Below are positions 24,604 through 33,443 of a stretch of 64,000 nucleotides of DNA, piece by piece. The position numbers and the translations under genes are program-made. The notes beneath the pieces were generated by a model that had not been told where the DNA came from, searched no databases, and worked only from the letters and a program-made list of their open reading frames with translations. Each line of letters starts with the position of its first letter. The first letter of the stretch is position 1. The stretch comes from Lacipirellula limnantheis (lineage in GTDB: Bacteria; Planctomycetota; Planctomycetia; Pirellulales; Lacipirellulaceae): contig NZ_CP036339.1 in NCBI RefSeq assembly GCF_007746075.1, forward strand, positions 6,690,028 to 6,754,027. Direction: 5' to 3'.

Positions 24604-25148
24604 AGTCGTCGCACTAGCGGCCGTCCAAGGCGCGCCAACGGATGGCGCGGCCGGGAGAACGCCAGAATGCGATAGGCGACGGCGTCGGTCGCGCGACTCC
24701 ATTCGACGAGGAACAACTCCTCGCCCCTCTCGACGTGTCCGGGAAGCGTGCCATAGGCGAACCCGAACTTCATCGCTTCGGCGTCACCTTGCCCCGATGT
24801 TTCATCAACGACGTACACGATCCTCGCGGCGCAGGCCCACCACATGCCCATCGAGCGCGCCGCGACGGCGACAACTTCCCCGGGGCGGAACGGCGTCGAC
24901 CGCGGCCAAGCCTCGCACCAACCGAGATCGAACTGCGACCAAGCTTCGATGCCTCGCCTTGCGGCGGCGAAAACCTCGCGACCGTTTCCCAGGGCGATGC
25001 TCGTTCGATCGACGGCGTAGCCCGCTGGGAATTCACCCCCCGGCGCTGTTGCACCGACCCCCGGATAGGTGAAATCGAGCCCGCGCTGGACGTCAAGAAA
25101 TTTGAGCAGAGACTTCTCGCTCGGTTTGCGAAGTTGCGGATTAATCAC
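24525..25148 (-). CDS. DUF1990 family protein
   Basis: The 207-residue product matches the DUF1990 pattern: GLDFTYPGVGATAPGG, then GYAVDRTSIALGNG with a helix ending in WSQFDLGWCEAW, VVAVAARSMGMWWACAARIV and FGFAYGTLPGHVERGEE, ending with VEWSRATDAVAYRILAFSRP. The biochemical role of this family is unknown; the fold is probably a START-like or lipocalin-like barrel. It overlaps the convergent PEP-CTERM gene by 79 bp at its 3' end. It lies upstream of nothing obvious on its own strand; the next minus-strand gene is the caspase-like protein 50 bp away. Confidence 0.82.
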   Translation of the reverse strand: MINPQLRKPSEKSLLKFLDVQRGLDFTYPGVGATAPGGEFPAGYAVDRTSIALGNGREVFAAARRGIEAWSQFDLGWCEAWPRSTPFRPGEVVAVAARSMGMWWACAARIVYVVDETSGQGDAEAMKFGFAYGTLPGHVERGEELFLVEWSRATDAVAYRILAFSRPRHPLARLGRPLVRRLQRRFREDSAAAMLRWVQHAGSALRA

Positions 25149-25198
25149 CGAGCTTGCTCGAAATGGAATGACAATGCCGGTTCAGCGAGCTTCGACGT

Positions 25199-26341
25199 TC
25201 ACTCCGCACGCAGGCGCACCTTGCCTGGCCCGACCCATTCGTCCCTCGACTCGTCGAAGCCATCATAGCGCACCTTGTGGAGTCCGTACCAGCCGCGCTC
25301 GATCCGCGCCGGGTACCACTTGCCATCCTTCTCCCACTCGACCTCGACGCGATCCCCTTCGCCAAATTGCGCCGGGTAATAGGCCCGCACCCGGTCGGGG
25401 CCGACCCATTCGTCGGTGTCGGAGTCGAACCCGTTGTAGTGGACCAGCAACTGATCCCCGTCGGCCGCGATCGACTTGGCGCGATACCATTTGCCGTGCC
25501 ATTCGACCTCGATCCGTTCGCCAACTCGCGAGGCGGCCGGCGATTCGACGTCCGCGAGAGACGCGTCGCGCGGGAAATCCTCGCCCGCGTAGAACATCGA
25601 CTTCTGGCCTTCCAGGAACGCGAGCTCCAATTCAGCAAACCGTGCCATCTCGCTGAGCGCCACGGCGCCGTCGCCGTTCAGATCGACCACCCCCTCGCCG
25701 CGCCAGCCCGCAAGCAGCGAATCGGTGAACGTCCAGTTGCCCGTCGACGTGTTGTGAGCATAGGACGAGGTGACCACGCCGTAGGTGACGTCCGAATCGG
25801 GCGCCAATTCCTTCGCAACGTCGAACAGCGCGCCCGAATGGCAACAATCCGCCAGCAGCAGCGCCCGATCGCCGCTGAAATGGTTCTCCACGGCGTCGAA
25901 GATTTCCCTGACGCCCCAACCGCTTTCGTTCTCGTCGCCCGCGTCGTAGCAGGCGAACCAAGTCTCGCCGCTGTCATCGTCGCGATAGCCATGGCCGGCG
26001 AAATAGATGACGACCGTCTCGCCTTCGTCGGTTTCGTCGAGCAGCGCCGTCAATTCCTTGTCGATCCGCTCCTTCGTTGCTTCGGCGTCCTGCAAATAAA
26101 CGAGTCGATCGTCGGGAACGCCCGCCGCGCGAAAGAAGTCGGCCAGCTGCTGATCTCGCCGATCGACCATGGCGGCCGGAAACGAGCTCCACAAGTCGCC
26201 CCGTTCCCATTCTAGGATGCCGACGATAAAGACCGTGGTCTTTTCGGGATCCCAATCAAGGTCGTCGCCGGCGCGCACTGGAGCCGCGATCCAAACTGCG
26301 CATAACAACGCAGCCGCCAAGAACCCGATTCCCAGACGCAT
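25199..26341 (-). CDS. Secreted caspase-fold (C14, metacaspase-like) protease with two Tudor-like barrels
   Basis: The ATG at 26341, with GGGG upstream, gives 380 residues; a GTG four codons earlier is the alternative. A signal peptide covers residues 1-24. The peptidase C14 domain (about 35-265) shows the catalytic His117 in IYFAGHGYR and Cys167 in LLADCCHSG, as in metacaspases. An EF-hand-like loop DLNGDGAVALSE (220-231) is embedded in the domain. Two repeats follow: residues 274-320 (RIEVEWHGKWYRAK, DEWVGPDRVR) and 328-378 (RVEVEWEKDGKWYPARI, DEWVGPGKVR), which resemble Tudor-knot/chromo-barrel modules. Ca2+-dependent activation and Arg/Lys specificity are typical of metacaspases but are inferred here. 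Confidence 0.88.
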   Translation of the reverse strand: MRLGIGFLAAALLCAVWIAAPVRAGDDLDWDPEKTTVFIVGILEWERGDLWSSFPAAMVDRRDQQLADFFRAAGVPDDRLVYLQDAEATKERIDKELTALLDETDEGETVVIYFAGHGYRDDDSGETWFACYDAGDENESGWGVREIFDAVENHFSGDRALLLADCCHSGALFDVAKELAPDSDVTYGVVTSSYAHNTSTGNWTFTDSLLAGWRGEGVVDLNGDGAVALSEMARFAELELAFLEGQKSMFYAGEDFPRDASLADVESPAASRVGERIEVEWHGKWYRAKSIAADGDQLLVHYNGFDSDTDEWVGPDRVRAYYPAQFGEGDRVEVEWEKDGKWYPARIERGWYGLHKVRYDGFDESRDEWVGPGKVRLRAE

Positions 26342-26517
26342 GGCTTGCCCCACAGAACGTTGCCATCAGTCGCCGCGCAGCTTTCCCCGTGTTCGGCCGG
26401 CGAGTATCACAAGAGCAAGTCTAGCTCTTGATTTTGGGCCTTGAACCTCGCTCATTCTGGGGCGATTTCGACGCTGCGCGGGCATCCGACCACCACGCCA
26501 AAAGCGACCAGGCGGCG

Positions 26518-26724
26518 TCACTTCGCCAGGCCAGCGAGCGCCTCGCGCAGCTGAATCGCGGCCCCTTCGCCCATCCCCAACGGCCGCTCGCTGCCGACGA
26601 AAAAGACGTCGGCCTTCGCCTTCGCGCCCACCCCGGCGGGCACGAAATGGACGTACGCAATGTTACGCACGCTGAGCACCAGCTCTGAACCGTCGTCGAG
26701 CACAATCCGCACCGTCTGCTGCAT
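26518..26724 (-). CDS. Small hypothetical protein (68 aa)
   Basis: The start is supported by AAGGGATC just before the ATG. The sequence MQQTVRIVLDDGSELVLSV is a plausible beta-hairpin, and the rest (SERPLGMGEGAAIQLREAL) looks structured. Another frame over the same bases (26421-26762) is Arg/Trp/Ser rich and is rejected as a shadow. I do not recognise the family. It may be a small regulatory or binding protein; no operon partner is evident. Confidence 0.55.
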   Translation of the reverse strand: MQQTVRIVLDDGSELVLSVRNIAYVHFVPAGVGAKAKADVFFVGSERPLGMGEGAAIQLREALAGLAK

Positions 26725-27157
26725 GATCCCTTAAACTCCGTCGAGAAAGACCGGCCGAACAATCATTCGCTCGGCACAGTATAACGCCTTAGCCAGCACG
26801 GCGGGGAAACTTCGAGGCGTGCTTCATCCCCGCTGGAACCGCCTAACGTTCGTCTTGATCATCGGAGAATTGCGGTCCAGCAACCCAAAATCGAGCGTTT
26901 CGGCGACTTGCGACGGCCTCGCCGATGCCTACGGCTCGTGCGACCCATCCCATCGAGGTTGCGGCGTGGAACGTGCCTTGAGGCGCTGTCGCGGGGACGA
27001 ACGGACCAGTGGCGCCGGTTGTTATGCCTTGATCCAATTGCATCACTCCGCGACGTTTGAATCGCCACGCAGCGGCGACCGCCATCGTCAAAATGCAACC
27101 TAAATTTGAAAAGGCCAGGAGCTCACGTCACCGATTTCCGTCCCGCCAACCGCGGCC
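26725..27157. other. Intergenic region, nothing recognised
   Basis: The 433 bp between the small minus-strand gene and the PilZ-like gene hold no convincing ORF, repeat or hairpin. Confidence 0.55.
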
Positions 27158-27775
27158 ATGCCCAAGTCGCCCTACGCCCTTGATCGCCGCCAGACCGCGA
27201 CCTCTGGCATCGAGCTCTGCAGCGGCTGCGGCGCGAGCATCGCACTCGTCGCGCCCAGCGACACTGCGCCCGCCATGCCCTGGAAGTGTCGCGCTTGCGG
27301 CGCGATTTATCTCGCCTCGCCGCAGCGCCGCAGCGGCGCGACGTTTCAAGGAGGCGTTCGACCGGCGTTCTACCGCGACGTGATCGAGGACGCCGCCCTC
27401 CGTCCAGCGCCCCAGCCACGCGAGCTCTCCGCCGAAGACCTTCGACAGCTCCAGCGCTGCCTCCCCGACGACCGCCCGCGAACCGGCAACGCCCGCGGCA
27501 GCCAACGCTATCAAGTCGCTACCCCAATCTCGCTCCTGCCGCTGGCGGCGGATTTTCGCGTCGACGGCCCGATCGTCGCGGCTAGCACGCTCGACGTCAG
27601 CTGCGGCGGTCTGGCGCTGCTCAGCCGCCAGCCAACGGCCGCCGCCTATCTGGCCATCGAGTTTCTCGACGTCGGCGCCCGGATGCCGGCACTCATTCTG
27701 TGCCCGTCGCGCTGCACCACGCTCGGCGACGCCTTTGCGATCGCCGGCGACTTTGTCAGCCGCATCTCCTTCTAG
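27158..27775 (+). CDS. PilZ-like protein with N-terminal zinc ribbon
   Basis: The 205-residue protein opens with a four-Cys zinc-ribbon pattern (CSGCG near residue 21, CRACG near residue 46). In the C-terminal half a PilZ signature is visible: RGSQRYQVATPISLL (residue ~112 on) followed by TLDVSCGGLALLSR, matching the RxxxR and [D/N]xSxxG elements of c-di-GMP-binding PilZ domains. It therefore probably binds cyclic di-GMP, which is inferred from the motif. No ribosome site is visible before the ATG. Its neighbours do not show what it regulates. Confidence 0.7.
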   Translation: MPKSPYALDRRQTATSGIELCSGCGASIALVAPSDTAPAMPWKCRACGAIYLASPQRRSGATFQGGVRPAFYRDVIEDAALRPAPQPRELSAEDLRQLQRCLPDDRPRTGNARGSQRYQVATPISLLPLAADFRVDGPIVAASTLDVSCGGLALLSRQPTAAAYLAIEFLDVGARMPALILCPSRCTTLGDAFAIAGDFVSRISF

Positions 27776-27948
27776 CGGCGCGTCGACGCCCTCGTTTATG
27801 TTCGGCGGCGCATTTTCGTCGGCAAAGATGCTGATCTGTTGCCTCTCTACCCCTACGCCGCCAAAATGGATGTTGGCGGTGCGATCCTTCCTGAACGTTG
27901 ATCGGCCGACCTCTCTTTCCGGAACAGAACCTAACCCGCTCTCCTAGC

Positions 27949-29121
27949 GTGACGCGACCCAACGCCAGCGCCAACGACGACGCGCGCCCATCGCTTGCAT
28001 CCCACATCGACTACGAGGCGTTCCCTCCGTGGCTGGCGTCGCTAATCACCCACATGGGCCTGATCATCCTGCTGGGCCTGGCGATTCAAGCCGCGCCCGC
28101 GCGGCCCGCATTTGACCTGGCGGTCAGTCTTGACGGCGACCCGGGGCTCGCCGATCTCGACGCCGGCGGCGGCGGCGACCCGCTGAACGACTCGATCGAC
28201 CTCCCGGTCGTCGGCGATTTGGCTCCTGCCGCGATGGCGGCAAATGACGCCGAAGTCGCGCTCGCCGTTGCCCCCGTGGCCGAGTTGGTTGACGTTCAGG
28301 TCGACAGCCTGCTGGCGGCAGCGCCGTCCGCCGACCAGTTCGCCGTCGAGACCGCGTCACTGCTGGCCGCCAGCGACGGCACAGTCCCCGGCAAGGGCGA
28401 CGGCGGTTCTGGCGCTGGTTCAGGCGGCGGCCACGGCGACGGCATCGGCACGGGCGTCGGCAATGGCCGCGGTCCAGGCCGCGCCATGACGAGCATGTTC
28501 GGCCTTGCCGGCGAAGGGGGCGACTTCGTCTACGCCTTCGATCGCTCGCACAGCATGAATTCGGTCTACTCGCTCGAAGTCGACGGCGTCGAGGCCGTGA
28601 GCGTCACGCCGCTGGAAGCCGCCAAGAACGAGCTCAACCGCAGCCTCGGCGACCTGAACAAGTCTTGCCGCTTTCAGGTCGTCTTCTACAACGACATCGC
28701 CGTCACCTTCGGCAACTCCTTGTCGCTCGCGGCGGCGACGCTCAACAACATCGAACGGGTGAGGTCGTTCATCTACCAGATGCCGGCAGCCTCGAACACC
28801 AATCACCTCGTCGCACTCGATCAGGCGATCCGTTGCCGCCCGCAGGTTATCTTCCTGCTCACTGACGGCGAGGAAAAGGACGACCCTTCGCCGGCAGAGA
28901 TCCGCCGGCTCGTCCAGGATTGCAAAGAGGCCAAGATCAAGGTCAACATCGTCCACTTCTGCGCTGAAGTGCGAACCATGTGCTCGCTGCGGCAACTCGC
29001 TCAGGAGACGGGGGGCGAGCATAAGTTCATCACGATGCGCGAGCTGGCCGAGGCGAAGCTCCACGCCAGCCGCGGCACGCCAAATCTGCGCGCCGTTGAG
29101 TCGCTCGCCCCGTTGGAATGA
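27949..29121 (+). CDS. Membrane-anchored VWA (von Willebrand A) domain protein
   Basis: The frame is open from a TTG at 27898; a GTG at 27949 is a more reasonable start, giving 390 residues, although no ribosome site marks either. A transmembrane helix (LITHMGLIILLGLAIQAA) lies near residues 32-50. A low-complexity region rich in Gly (about 150-185) leads to a VWA domain with the MIDAS motif DRSHS (in FVYAFDRSHSMNS), then VIFLLTDGEEKDD. The VWA part is probably on the outside, tethered by the Gly-rich linker. Such proteins often assemble complexes or sense calcium. The partner is unknown. Confidence 0.8.
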   Translation: MTRPNASANDDARPSLASHIDYEAFPPWLASLITHMGLIILLGLAIQAAPARPAFDLAVSLDGDPGLADLDAGGGGDPLNDSIDLPVVGDLAPAAMAANDAEVALAVAPVAELVDVQVDSLLAAAPSADQFAVETASLLAASDGTVPGKGDGGSGAGSGGGHGDGIGTGVGNGRGPGRAMTSMFGLAGEGGDFVYAFDRSHSMNSVYSLEVDGVEAVSVTPLEAAKNELNRSLGDLNKSCRFQVVFYNDIAVTFGNSLSLAAATLNNIERVRSFIYQMPAASNTNHLVALDQAIRCRPQVIFLLTDGEEKDDPSPAEIRRLVQDCKEAKIKVNIVHFCAEVRTMCSLRQLAQETGGEHKFITMRELAEAKLHASRGTPNLRAVESLAPLE

Positions 29122-29181
29122 GCACGTCTAATTTCGAAACGTTGGAGCGCGGCTCGCCAGCAATCGCTTTTCCGATGGACG

Positions 29182-29214
29182 AAAAAACCGGCCTGCCATC
29201 GCTGGCAGGCCGGT
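29182..29214 (-). terminator. Intrinsic terminator of the DUF892 gene
   Basis: On the minus strand a 12-bp perfect stem (ACCGGCCTGCCA with TGGCAGGCCGGT) around the loop GCGA is followed by a run of six T. It lies 35 bp beyond the DUF892 stop codon. This is the clearest Rho-independent terminator in the window. Confidence 0.9.
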
Positions 29215-29248
29215 CGCGGAGTGAATCGAAAGAACCAGAGCGATCCAA

Positions 29249-29743
29249 TCACTTCCCGGAAGGCGCTGCTTGGTTCACCTTCTTGCTGATCGCCGTTAAC
29301 TTCTTGTCGGCTTTCTCTTCTTGATCCAGATTTGCAGCCAGGGCCTTCTTGGCATTCTTGTAACCCAGCAGGTCGGCCCACGTGCACAGCGTCCCGTAGG
29401 TGGCGATTTCGTAGTGCTCGACTTTCTGAGCGCAGCCAATAAGCACCGCGTCCATCACCTCGGGCTCCGCCTCTTCGTCCATCATCGACTTGGTCTCTTC
29501 GATCAGGCCCGCCATTGCCTCGCACTTCTTGGCCTTTGGCGCCTTGCCGGTGTCCTCAAAGGCTTGTTCGCAGCGCGCGACGTGCTCCTCGGTCTCGGCC
29601 AGGTGCGCTTCGAACGCGGCGACCAGTGTCTCGTTTGACGCCTTCTTAGCCAACTTTGGCAGCGCTTTGACCAGCTGCTTCTCAGCGTGGTAAACGTCGC
29701 ACAATTCGTCGTAGAACGCATCTTCTAAGGTATCAAGTGACAT
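29249..29743 (-). CDS. DUF892 ferritin-like protein (YciF/YciE family)
   Basis: The 164-residue protein has the four-helix ferritin-like fold of DUF892: an N-terminal [20 protein letters not shown] with a Glu and a His, a second pair [13 protein letters not shown], and [12 protein letters not shown] with an ExxH-like pattern near the C-terminus. Such proteins are stress-inducible and may bind iron or other metals. The ribosome site AGGAG precedes the ATG by a good distance. A strong terminator follows. The C-terminus ends in an Ala/Lys-rich tail. Confidence 0.88.
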   Translation of the reverse strand: MSLDTLEDAFYDELCDVYHAEKQLVKALPKLAKKASNETLVAAFEAHLAETEEHVARCEQAFEDTGKAPKAKKCEAMAGLIEETKSMMDEEAEPEVMDAVLIGCAQKVEHYEIATYGTLCTWADLLGYKNAKKALAANLDQEEKADKKLTAISKKVNQAAPSGK

Positions 29744-29993
29744 CTCGCGGCTCCTATAGAAAGTAAACGGTGGTTGAAACAGACCAGTGCGTCGAGAGGC
29801 TACGCGAATGTCGTGCCGCTACGGCGCAACGTGCTGCGCGATCTTGGTTCGGTCTGACGCATCACCGCACAGGCCAGAGCACCGTGTGTTCGCGCCGAGG
29901 CTTCAACTGGCTCTGGGTAAACTCTTTCCTATGGCATCAGCTTTGCATGTCCTAACGGGCTCACCCACTCAATTCAGCTTAGGAGGCCGACTG

Positions 29994-30599
29994 ATGTCCG
30001 CTGAGCTTAAAGGAAAAAGGATCGCCATCCTCCTGACCGATGGCTTTGAACAAATCGAGATGACCGAGCCGCGCCACGCGCTCGATCAAGCTGGCGCGGA
30101 AACGCATCTCGTGTCGGGGAAGACCGACGTGCGCGGGTTTCATCATGATCAGGCGGGCGACGAATTTCCCGTCGACGTGCCGCTCGACAAGGCGCAGGCC
30201 GATGACTACGACGGTCTGCTACTGCCGGGGGGCGTCATGAACCCGGACGCTTTACGAATCGACGAGAAGGCGATCGCCCTGATCCAGGCGTTCGTCGACG
30301 CGGGCAAGCCGATCGCCGCGATCTGCCACGGGCCCTGGCCCCTCATTGAAACCGGCGTTACGAAGGGTCGCCGCATGACGAGTTGGCCTTCGCTGAAGAC
30401 CGACCTTCAGAACGCTGGCGCCGAGTGGGTCGACGAAGCCGTCGTGGTCGATCGTGGCTTGGTGACGAGCCGAAACCCGGACGACATCCCCGCGTTCAAT
30501 CGCAAGATGATCGAGGAATTCGGCGAAGGGAGCCATGGTCCGGGGCTCAGCAAAAAAGCCCGGTCGCCACAGGACCAGCACGAGACGATGCCCCCCTAG
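29994..30599 (+). CDS. DJ-1/PfpI family protein (general-stress YhbO-like)
   Basis: The ATG at 29994 follows AGGAGG at a good spacing, giving 201 residues; upstream open frame from 29787 is not needed. The class I glutamine-amidotransferase-like fold has the nucleophile Cys111 in the elbow AAICHGPWPL, with His112 next and Glu20 in FEQIEMTEP. Domain order and length match the PfpI/YhbO group, whose members are proposed deglycases or proteases; the activity is debated. It is not near other stress genes except the DUF892 gene, divergently transcribed 250 bp away. Confidence 0.9.
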   Translation: MSAELKGKRIAILLTDGFEQIEMTEPRHALDQAGAETHLVSGKTDVRGFHHDQAGDEFPVDVPLDKAQADDYDGLLLPGGVMNPDALRIDEKAIALIQAFVDAGKPIAAICHGPWPLIETGVTKGRRMTSWPSLKTDLQNAGAEWVDEAVVVDRGLVTSRNPDDIPAFNRKMIEEFGEGSHGPGLSKKARSPQDQHETMPP

Positions 30600-30606
30600 C
30601 ACGGCG

Positions 30607-32193
30607 TCAGCGCGACGGGACGCGCACTCGCTGAACGAGTCGGCCTAACGCGGCAAGCGTTGCCAAGGCCAGCGTCGCCGTCGCAGGCTCAGGAACCGCA
30701 CGCGCGGCCATGGCCTCGCTGAGATTCGCGCTCGCGTCGCGCTGCCAGAGTAGAAAATCGTGTCCATCGCTGTCGCCGTCGTCATCCGCATCGGCAGCGG
30801 CTCCCGTTCCGAACGCTGAGCGCCATGAGCTCAAATCAGCGGCGTCGACGGCGCCGTCGACGTTGAAATCAGCCGCCGAACCGGTCGCCGCGGCGACCTC
30901 GAACGCGCCGATATCGACGGCGCCGTTCGGCCGGGACGTGCCATTGATATCGACTGGGGGAGCGCTCGCGCCGGTTCCCCGGTTGATAGCCGGTGAACCG
31001 CTGCGCAGGCGATAGTCGCCGCCGCTCCAGTTCTCGAATAGCTCCGCCGGCGTGGCACTGAGCGAATGGGCGTCCTGCCCAGTCGCCGTCTGCCATTGGG
31101 CAAGGGTCAGAATCGAGTCGCCGCCGTTGGTGGTAAAACGTGAGATGACCGCGTTGTAGTCGCTGACCATGCCCGTCAGACTATCGGGCGAAACATCGAT
31201 CGCGCCGCGAAAGGAATTCTGCGTCACGAGGACGTTGTTCAGGACGGTGTTGTTGGTCGACTCGTTCTGAATATTCAGCGCCCAGCGCCCATTCGAGGCT
31301 TGATGAATCGTGTTGTTGACGACGACGTTGCCGCTCGAACCCGCGGCCCCATCCTGCGCGAACAATGAAATGCCGCTGGCATGATTGTCGTAGAGCAAAT
31401 TGTTTTCGATGCGCGAATTCTGCACCCCGTCCATGTTGATGCCGCTCCCCCCGCCGAAGCCGCCGCCATTAATGTTGGCGGCATTGCCGTAGACGCGGTT
31501 GCCGCTTACGAGGGCGCCGGTGATGAGCCCGTCGCCGCCTTGGCTCGCGTCTCCGTTCATGTGGATGCCGGCGCCATGATTGCCCCAGGTCACGTTGTGG
31601 CGAATGACCGGCCGATCGCCGCTGTTGGAAACGTAGATGCCATGCTCCCGCACCGAGCCGCTGGTCTCGTTATTCTCAATCAACAGATCGTTGACGTGCC
31701 CGGTAAAGATTCCCCAGCGGCCATTGTCGTAGGCGTGAACGTTGCGGATCGTCACGAACTCCGCCATGTCGTCGTCCAACCCAACGCTCCGAATACCCGC
31801 CCGCGGCATCCCGGTAACGCTGAAGCCGTCGATAATAATGTGTGACGCGAGTTCGAGATTGATGCCGTCCTGGTTCCCAGCGCCGTTGGTCGGCGTATTG
31901 ATCAGTACGCCGGGCTCCGCGAAGAATTCAATAGGGTCGGCCGTCGTGCCGCTAGTATCGAGATAAAACCCCTGGTAGGCGCCCGCCTTGACGATGACGC
32001 GGTCGCCCGGCCCCACGACGTCGGCCGCATGCTGCAGCGTTGCCCAGGGCGCCGCGCTCGTTCCGGCCGCCCCATTGTTGCCGCCCGGAGCAACCACGTA
32101 CTCCGCCCCGCCGGCGCGCCGAATCTGTGCCGCCGCCGCGAGCGCCGCCAGAACGCCGTACCAACAGACCTCCAGCCATCGACCCCGTCGCAT
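30607..32193 (-). CDS. Secreted right-handed beta-helix protein with dockerin-like and PEP-CTERM tail
   Basis: A signal peptide (residues about 1-29) precedes a DUF1565-like opening (VVAPGGNNGAAGTSAAPWAT) and then beta-helix rungs with IxN/VxxN asparagine ladders (FVTIRNVHAYDNGRWG, DLLIENNETSG, NRVYGNAANINGG). The fold is that of polysaccharide lyases and pectin-degrading enzymes, but the substrate and catalytic residues cannot be assigned. Near residue 445 a dockerin-like repeat (ADFNVDGAVDAADLSSW, ADADDDGDSDGHDFLLWQ) is followed by VPEP, a hydrophobic helix and RVRVPSR. The 528-residue protein lies back to back with the convergent DJ-1 gene (7 bp gap). Confidence 0.87.
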   Translation of the reverse strand: MRRGRWLEVCWYGVLAALAAAAQIRRAGGAEYVVAPGGNNGAAGTSAAPWATLQHAADVVGPGDRVIVKAGAYQGFYLDTSGTTADPIEFFAEPGVLINTPTNGAGNQDGINLELASHIIIDGFSVTGMPRAGIRSVGLDDDMAEFVTIRNVHAYDNGRWGIFTGHVNDLLIENNETSGSVREHGIYVSNSGDRPVIRHNVTWGNHGAGIHMNGDASQGGDGLITGALVSGNRVYGNAANINGGGFGGGSGINMDGVQNSRIENNLLYDNHASGISLFAQDGAAGSSGNVVVNNTIHQASNGRWALNIQNESTNNTVLNNVLVTQNSFRGAIDVSPDSLTGMVSDYNAVISRFTTNGGDSILTLAQWQTATGQDAHSLSATPAELFENWSGGDYRLRSGSPAINRGTGASAPPVDINGTSRPNGAVDIGAFEVAAATGSAADFNVDGAVDAADLSSWRSAFGTGAAADADDDGDSDGHDFLLWQRDASANLSEAMAARAVPEPATATLALATLAALGRLVQRVRVPSR

Positions 32194-32457
32194 GACGCGT
32201 CTCCTTCCGTCCCTTAGCAGCCGCGGGTGTCCATCGCGACCGTGGCCCCTGAGCCTCGATTATACGCCGCGCTGCGAAGGAGGCGACGATTTCGCTGTGC
32301 TGGCGCCGCACGCGGGACTGCGCAGCAAGCGGCGCCCGCATTCTAGAACGCAGCAGAGCTAAGTTGAATATTCGCCAAAGAGGAGTTGCAAATTCGTTAG
32401 CCGCGAGAAAGGGTAAATGAATAGAAGAGGGACGGTGAGTTGCTTGACTCCCTGACA

Positions 32458-32919
32458 TCATTCCCTCGGATCGGCCTTAACGAAAATCTCTCGCGGAGGC
32501 TGGTCGTAGTATTTGAATAGGGCGGGACAAATCCAACCCTCCATTGGCGGATCGTCGAGGCGATAGTAGTTGCCGACACTGTCGCCGCGGACCCAAGTAA
32601 GCTTCTCTTCGAAATTGGGAAACGGCTGCGTCGAGAAGGTAAGGCGAAAGCCCTTATCGGCGCCAGGAATGTCAGCCACGAGGTGATCGATCATCTCAGG
32701 CACCCCGCCGACGAATGGTTCGCGCACCAACCCGAATCGATCGTCGTCAAAGACCCAAGTACCTTCGTAGCGATAAGGGGCGATCACTAGAATCGAATTC
32801 TGCGGCGGATGCGAACGGCGGCCTGGCAGCACTCCCAAATACCAACCGGCCCCGACGGCGACCAATCCAAGAATAGCGATCGCCGGAGCCACTCGTCGCA
32901 GACTAAACTTGGCGGCCAT
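32458..32919 (-). CDS. Membrane-anchored DUF6717-type protein
   Basis: The 153-residue protein has an N-terminal membrane helix (IAILGLVAVGAGWYLGVL, about residues 13-30). The rest (YRYEGTWVFDDDRFGLV, EPFVGGVPEMIDHLV, then GWICPALFKYYDQPP) matches my recollection of the planctomycete DUF6717 family, whose function is unknown. It may fold as a small beta-sandwich outside the cytoplasm. It lies on the minus strand 54 bp from the DUF2007 gene, which may form a short operon. Confidence 0.7.
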   Translation of the reverse strand: MAAKFSLRRVAPAIAILGLVAVGAGWYLGVLPGRRSHPPQNSILVIAPYRYEGTWVFDDDRFGLVREPFVGGVPEMIDHLVADIPGADKGFRLTFSTQPFPNFEEKLTWVRGDSVGNYYRLDDPPMEGWICPALFKYYDQPPREIFVKADPRE

Positions 32920-32973
32920 TTATTGCGACACTCCTAAAATGGAATGATTGCACAGGAAAACGATGGTTGCAAA

Positions 32974-33396
32974 TCATGAGGAGGAAATCTCGCCCGTGCC
33001 GCGCCAATCGTCGAAGCCAACGTCGTCGCCCACGTCAACGTACGCGCCGCAGTGCGGGCAGGTCTCCGTGCTGCCAAGCTGCGCCGCCGGAAAGCTGGCG
33101 CTCTTACCGCACTCTTCGCAGACCACGCTGATATCGGGCGCTGCCGCAGCTGTCTCGCGCTGCTCGGCCATTCGGGATTCGAACTCGTCCACCACCGAGC
33201 GCGCCCGCGACGCATCGGCGCGATCAACCCACACCTGCGGCTTGTGGATTTCGGGAAGCAGACCGAACATCCATGCGCCGACCGGCGTTGCATCGTCCAC
33301 CGCGTGGGCCTCGATGCCCGACGCTTGCAGGGCCTCGCGGAGCAACATCGCCTCGACGTTGTTCGCGGCGTTGTAGATGGCCACAGGATCGCGCAT
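32974..33396 (-). CDS. DUF2007 protein with C-terminal zinc ribbon
   Basis: The 140-residue protein starts with the DUF2007 pattern (VAIYNAANNVEAMLLREALQ, then QVWVDRADASRARSVVDEF), a ferredoxin-like fold often called a putative signal-transducing domain. A four-Cys zinc-binding pair follows: CEECG near residue 93 and CPHCG near residue 113, with an acidic tail. The function is unknown. A shifted frame at 32934-33425 is a shadow. Confidence 0.85.
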   Translation of the reverse strand: MRDPVAIYNAANNVEAMLLREALQASGIEAHAVDDATPVGAWMFGLLPEIHKPQVWVDRADASRARSVVDEFESRMAEQRETAAAAPDISVVCEECGKSASFPAAQLGSTETCPHCGAYVDVGDDVGFDDWRGTGEISSS

Positions 33397-33443
33397 CTCT
33401 GTTTCCCTTTCCGAATCGAGGCCATCCCAGCGCTAACCGCTGC

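Noticed and set aside
27898-27948. TTG start giving a longer VWA protein
   Set aside because: A GTG at 27949 gives a more usual N-terminus; neither has a ribosome site, so this remains open but less likely.
28420-29064. Minus-strand ORF opposite the VWA gene
   Set aside because: The opposite strand carries a clear VWA domain; the ORF has no family features.
33171-33186. GAGTTCGAATCCCG on the minus strand resembles a tRNA T-loop
   Set aside because: It is in frame inside the DUF2007 gene (coding DEFESR) and no acceptor, anticodon or D-arm fits around it.
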